The notes under the pieces: model-generated
The model's input: the letters and a program-made list of their open reading frames with translations, nothing else
Told to the model about the DNA's origin: nothing
The model's database searches: none
Made by a program: the position numbers and the translations under genes
Origin: Hyphomonas sp.
Lineage (GTDB): Bacteria > Pseudomonadota > Alphaproteobacteria > Caulobacterales > Hyphomonadaceae
Direction: 5' to 3'
NCBI GenBank assembly: GCA_002700305.1
Contig: PACZ01000026.1
Coordinates: 1 to 36,489 of the forward strand
DNA length: 36,489 nucleotides
Shown here: positions 32,870 to 36,489 of the stretch, one piece after another
Layout: each line of letters begins with the position of its first letter
How positions within the stretch are numbered: position 1 is the stretch's first letter

Positions 32870-34099
32870 ATGGCCGACGATCAGGGCTCCACGCCTTCAG
32901 TCCCGAAATCCATCATTGAAGTGACGGCCTTCATGCCGGAGGCGCGGCGCGATCCGCACCCTCCCCTGAAAGCCCTGCGTGAGCAATGTCCCGTCATGCG
33001 GGACGAAATGGCCAGGACCTGGTTTCTCACCCGCTATGGCGACGTGCGCACCACGGTGAATGACCGCAGTTTCGTCCGCCATCCCCTGAATGCGGAAGAA
33101 GGCTCGATCTCGCGCCAGCTGGTCGACGAGGAAAACCCGCGCCGTACCTCCATTCTCTTCATGGACGATCCGGACCATGCCCGTGTCCGCCCACCGCTGG
33201 CGAAGGCATTCTACACCCGCATCAACAAGATGAAGGAACAGATCGAGGCCATCGTCGACGAAACCATCGAGGCCGCCCCTGCCAGCGGTGTGTTCGACCT
33301 GATGGCCGAGATCGCCGTGCCGATCCCGGTGACGGTCATCGCCCGCATCCTTGGGGTCGACGAGGAACGCCTCGCTGATTTCCGCGACTGGTCAGAAGCG
33401 GTGATCCTTGGCCTCAACCCGGTCCGCACACCGGAAGAGACCGAGCGCATGATGGCAGGCGGCGCAGCGCTCGATGCCTATTTCACCGAACTGATGGAAC
33501 GCCGCCGCAAAGCACCGGAAGACGATCTCATCACTGATATGGTTCAGCTGCAGGCCTCCGGAGACGCTCCGCTGTCGGACGATGAAGTCCGCATCAATCT
33601 TCAGGCGCTCCTCGTCGGCGGGAACCTCACGACGACGGACCTGATCGGCAATGGCGTCTGGCTGTTCCTGACGCATCCGGAGCAACTCGCCGCCCTGAAG
33701 GCCGACCCCGGCCTTGCGGCGCAGGCCGTGGAGGAAGTGCTGCGCTATGAGGCGCCCGTCTCCGCCACGTCCCGCATCGCCGAGGCTGACAAACAGGTCG
33801 CCGGTTGCCCGGTGAAGGAACACCAGGTCGTGTTCTGCTCGCTCGCCTCCGCCAATCGCGACGCAGAGACATTCGAGACGCCGGACGCGTTCGACATCAC
33901 CAAGAAGCGCGCCAGCCATGTTGCCTTCGGTGGCGGCCCCCACATCTGCATCGGCGCCCCGCTCGCCCGAATGGAGGCAAGGCGCGTCTACCAGAAACTG
34001 TTCGAACGCTATCCGGACATGAAGCTGCCCGAACAGGACATCGCCTGGCGCGCCCTGCCCTTTTTCCGCGGCATCGAAAAGCTGGACGTGGAGGTCTGA
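32870..34099 (+). CDS. Cytochrome P450
   Basis: A 409-residue soluble bacterial P450. The heme-binding loop FGGGPHICIGAPLARME contains the axial Cys360. The K-helix ExxR is Glu289-Arg292. The I-helix reads LLVGGNLTTTDLIGNG near 247-262: the position that is normally Asp/Glu before the conserved Thr is Leu253, while Thr254 is kept. That acid is part of the proton relay for oxygen activation, so the enzyme may use a variant mechanism or a substrate group. The SD is GGGAGG, 5 nt before ATG 32870. No ferredoxin or reductase gene is in the window. A palindrome upstream suggests regulation. Confidence 0.96.
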   Translation: MADDQGSTPSVPKSIIEVTAFMPEARRDPHPPLKALREQCPVMRDEMARTWFLTRYGDVRTTVNDRSFVRHPLNAEEGSISRQLVDEENPRRTSILFMDDPDHARVRPPLAKAFYTRINKMKEQIEAIVDETIEAAPASGVFDLMAEIAVPIPVTVIARILGVDEERLADFRDWSEAVILGLNPVRTPEETERMMAGGAALDAYFTELMERRRKAPEDDLITDMVQLQASGDAPLSDDEVRINLQALLVGGNLTTTDLIGNGVWLFLTHPEQLAALKADPGLAAQAVEEVLRYEAPVSATSRIAEADKQVAGCPVKEHQVVFCSLASANRDAETFETPDAFDITKKRASHVAFGGGPHICIGAPLARMEARRVYQKLFERYPDMKLPEQDIAWRALPFFRGIEKLDVEV

Positions 34100-34212
34100 C
34101 GGCGTGTTAGCGGGACCGGGCATTAACGAACGCCCTGCGCGTGCCCATGGTGCAGCGCGCAAAAACGTGTCATAGGGCCGCAAACTCCCTCTGACAGGTC
34201 GATCGTGCCTCG

Positions 34213-36312
34213 ATGACGATCCCTGACAGTCCAACCCCCGAAAGCCTTTACATGTCCGCTTATCCGTCCGTTCCCTCGGCCCTCGCCGAAGCCCTTTCCA
34301 ATAAGGGGTATGATGCCCTCACCCAGGTCCAGTCTGCCGTGATCGAGCCTTCGCTCGCCGGACGCGACCTGCTTGTTTCCGCCCAGACCGGCTCCGGCAA
34401 GACCGTTGCCTTCGGCCTTGCCATGGCCGGCGAGCTGCTGGGCGAGGAAGACCGCCTCACCCGCGCCGAAACCCCGCTGGCCCTGATCGTGGCACCGACG
34501 CGCGAACTCGCCATGCAGGTCGCCCGTGAACTGATCTGGCTCTACGGCCCGGCCGGTGGCCGTATCGCCACCTGTGTCGGCGGCATGGACATGCGTGACG
34601 AGCGCAAGGCCCTCGCCCGCGGTGCCCATATCGTGGTCGGCACGCCCGGCCGCCTGTCGGACCATATCAAACGCGGCTCGCTGGACACTGCCGGCATCCG
34701 CGTCGTCGTGCTGGACGAGGCCGACGAGATGCTCGACATGGGTTTCCGCGAGGAGCTGGAGCACATTCTCGAAGGCACGCCGGAAACACGCCGCACCCTG
34801 ATGTTCTCCGCCACAGTGCCGAAAGGCATCGCAAACCTCGCCGCGCGCTATCAGAAGGATGCCGAGCGCGTCCGCACAGAATCCGAACAGCGCCAGCATG
34901 GCGACATCGAATACCGCGCGCTTCTGGTCGCCCCGGGCGATGAAGAAAACGCCATCGTCAACATCGTCCGCCATTCCGACAGCGAAAGCGCGCTCGTCTT
35001 CTGCACGACGCGCGCCGCCGTGAACAAGCTGATGAGCCGCATGGGCAATCGCGGCTTCCCGGTCGTCGCCCTCTCCGGCGAGCTCAGCCAGAAGGAACGC
35101 TCCAACGCGCTCCAGTCCCTGCGCGATGGCCGTGCCCGCGTCTGTATCGCGACCGACGTCGCCGCCCGTGGCCTCGACCTCGACAATCTGGGTCTCGTCA
35201 TCCACGCAGACCTGCCGCGCGATCCGGCCACGCTGCTGCACCGTTCCGGCCGGACTGGCCGGGCCGGACGCAAGGGCGTCAGCGCGCTGATCGTGGCACC
35301 GAAGGCCCGCCGCCGCGTGGAACGCCTGCTGGGCGATGCCCGGATCGAAGCGACCTGGGGCACGCCGCCCTCGGCTGACGAAATCAATGCGCTGGACGAT
35401 GCCCGCCTGCTGGCAGACCCGTCCCTCACCCGCCCCATCCATGAGAGCGAGCGCGCCATGATCGACGCGCTGCTGGAACAGCACGGGGCCGAACAGGTCC
35501 CTGCCGCTTTCCTGCGCAAGCAGCGTGAAGGCCGCTCGGCGCCCGAGGACCTGCGCCCGGTGGACACGAGCCCGCCGAAGCGCCGCGAACGCACAGAGCG
35601 TGGCGAACGCGGCGATTGGGGCGACCGCGAACCGCGCGAGAAACGCCACAAGACCGAACGCAAGGGCTTTGACGATGCCGTCTGGGTGCAGCTGAATGTC
35701 GGCCGTAAGAAGAACGCTGAAGCGCGCTGGATCCTGCCTGTCCTCTGCAAGGCCGGCGGCCTCTCCCGCGACGATATCGGTGCTATCCGCATCAATCCGG
35801 GCGACACGCATGTGGAGCTGACCCGCGATGCTGCGGCCCGCTTCTTCGAGACGATTGGGGAGAACGGCATGGTGGAGAAAAGCCTGCGCGCCTCGCGGCT
35901 CGACGGTGCGCCGCCTGCACCGGCCCGGTTCGACCGGGAAGACCGCAGCGAGCGCCCGGCCCCGCGCCTGCGCAAGAAACCGTACGACCCGGATGCCCCG
36001 CGCAAATTCTCCGGCAAGAAGCCCTACGAGAAGAAAGCTGCCCGGGACGACGCCCCGGCCGCAGCCGAACGCGCGCCCTCCCCGCAGACGGACTATATCC
36101 AGGACGACCGGGAGAAGCCTGCAAAGCCGGCGAAGAAATTCTCCAAAGTGCACGCCAAGGATGGCTGGAAGCCGCCCATGCGCAGCAAGGGCAAGCCCGG
36201 TAAAGGCGGCCCCAAGGGCGCTGGCAAGGGTGGTCCCAAAGGCGGCAAACCCGCCTTCCAGAAGGGCGCAAAACCACTGAAAAAGCACCGGAAACCGCCC
36301 GCAAAAGGCTGA
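34213..36312 (+). CDS. DEAD-box ATP-dependent RNA helicase with DbpA-like RNA-binding domain
   Basis: A 699-residue helicase. Motif I AQTGSGKT is at 57-64, motif Ia APTRELA, motif II DEAD at 168-171, motif III FSAT, motif V ATDVAARGLDLD and motif VI HRSGRTGRAGR. After the core comes a charged linker (about 455-490), a DbpA RNA-binding-like domain (about 492-560: VWVQLNVGRKKNAEARWILPVLC...IGAIRINPGDTHVEL), and a Lys/Gly/Pro-rich basic tail (about 600-699). A role in ribosome assembly or mRNA remodelling is likely. ATG 34213 is used; ATG 34252 is an alternative, and neither has a strong SD. Confidence 0.95.
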   Translation: MTIPDSPTPESLYMSAYPSVPSALAEALSNKGYDALTQVQSAVIEPSLAGRDLLVSAQTGSGKTVAFGLAMAGELLGEEDRLTRAETPLALIVAPTRELAMQVARELIWLYGPAGGRIATCVGGMDMRDERKALARGAHIVVGTPGRLSDHIKRGSLDTAGIRVVVLDEADEMLDMGFREELEHILEGTPETRRTLMFSATVPKGIANLAARYQKDAERVRTESEQRQHGDIEYRALLVAPGDEENAIVNIVRHSDSESALVFCTTRAAVNKLMSRMGNRGFPVVALSGELSQKERSNALQSLRDGRARVCIATDVAARGLDLDNLGLVIHADLPRDPATLLHRSGRTGRAGRKGVSALIVAPKARRRVERLLGDARIEATWGTPPSADEINALDDARLLADPSLTRPIHESERAMIDALLEQHGAEQVPAAFLRKQREGRSAPEDLRPVDTSPPKRRERTERGERGDWGDREPREKRHKTERKGFDDAVWVQLNVGRKKNAEARWILPVLCKAGGLSRDDIGAIRINPGDTHVELTRDAAARFFETIGENGMVEKSLRASRLDGAPPAPARFDREDRSERPAPRLRKKPYDPDAPRKFSGKKPYEKKAARDDAPAAAERAPSPQTDYIQDDREKPAKPAKKFSKVHAKDGWKPPMRSKGKPGKGGPKGAGKGGPKGGKPAFQKGAKPLKKHRKPPAKG

Positions 36313-36345
36313 ACCCGGAAGAGCCGCCGAAATCGCCCTTTTTAG

Positions 36346-36373
36346 CCCCTGCAAGGCCTTGTTTTTGCAGGGG
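36346..36373 (+). terminator. Likely terminator of the helicase gene
   Basis: CCCCTGCAA (36346-36354) and TTGCAGGGG (36365-36373) form a perfect 9-bp stem with a 10-nt loop, 34 nt after the helicase stop. Only TAATTT follows, so termination may be moderate. A second small dyad (AGGGG-TTAAT-CCCCT, 36426-36440) lies in the leader of the next gene, followed by ATATTT. Confidence 0.5.
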
Positions 36374-36480
36374 TAATTTGCACCTCCACAAAGCTGTAAA
36401 ATAACCCCCGTTTCGGTTCCCTCTGAGGGGTTAATCCCCTATATTTGAAGGCGAATCTACAGAATCGACGGGGAAGCCTC

Positions 36481-36489
36481 ATGGCTGAA
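36481..36489 (+). CDS. First codons of a gene cut by the right edge
   Basis: ATG GCT GAA at the very end is preceded by GGGGAAG about 5 nt upstream and a 108-nt leader after the helicase terminator. Only three residues are visible, so nothing can be said about the product. Confidence 0.4.

Noticed and set aside
34123-36354. 743-codon open frame opposite the helicase
   Set aside because: Long only because of high GC content; Ala/Arg/Gly-rich with no motif.

Overview
The window looks like the chromosome of a GC-rich alphaproteobacterium, probably a marine or stalked relative of Hyphomonas/Caulobacter. Three things point there: a circularly permuted two-piece tmRNA gene (ssrA), an alphaproteobacterial-type SspB adaptor, and an EIIA-Man/HPr pair of the incomplete, regulatory PTS kind. 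There is no integrase, transposase, CRISPR array, rRNA or tRNA. Most genes are housekeeping, redox or detoxification genes in short operons, nearly all with recognisable Shine-Dalgarno (SD) sites.

Layout. 1-5.1 kb (minus strand): an edge fragment, an ABC/SMC-like ATPase, a SulP anion transporter, an SDR oxidoreductase and class II fumarase (fumC), with a strong intrinsic terminator between fumC and the SDR gene. 5.2-7.1 kb (plus): a membrane-anchored L7/L12-C-domain-like protein, then a secreted Cys-rich Sel1/Hcp-type protein overlapping a RusA-type Holliday-junction resolvase; base composition is visibly lower in GC here. 7.1-11.4 kb: periplasmic DsrE-like protein, a lipoprotein serpin with a polyproline reactive loop, HemN, and S-formylglutathione hydrolase. 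11.7-17.0 kb: an unknown secreted protein, a long GST-like protein, a rhodanese, a small conserved protein plus a RidA-like lipoprotein, a VOC protein and a DUF1993 protein. 17.1-18.7 kb: glutathione-dependent formaldehyde dehydrogenase (adhC) coupled to a periplasmic thioredoxin-fold protein, with a tandem 11-bp repeat array at the adhC promoter. 18.9-22.3 kb: dapB, EIIA-Man, HPr and an M28 lipoprotein peptidase.

22.4-22.7 kb is ssrA, encoding the tag ANDNFAEGELMAA; a lipoprotein gene on the other strand runs into its 3' end. 23.5-25.7 kb holds a GST gene, a FAD monooxygenase gene, and directly after it a 74-bp remnant of a second GST 3' end. 25.9-31.0 kb: a luciferase-like oxidoreductase, a small lipoprotein, an EEP-family phosphatase/nuclease divergent from cardiolipin synthase, and a sphingosine-1-phosphate-lyase-like PLP enzyme. 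31.0-36.5 kb: a tiny acidic protein, SspB, two tandem PaaI-type thioesterases, a cytochrome P450 with an atypical I-helix motif, a DEAD-box helicase with a basic tail, and the first codons of another gene.

Functional links: adhC and fghA are the two enzymes of glutathione-dependent formaldehyde oxidation. ssrA and sspB are the tag and the adaptor of the trans-translation/ClpXP pathway. EIIA and HPr form a phosphorelay. EEP, Cls and the S1P-lyase-like enzyme form a possible lipid-turnover neighbourhood. I see no clear multi-gene novel defence or mobile system. The most unusual items are the serpin, the GST remnant after the monooxygenase, the Sel1-RusA pair, and several clean palindromes or tandem repeats in promoter regions.
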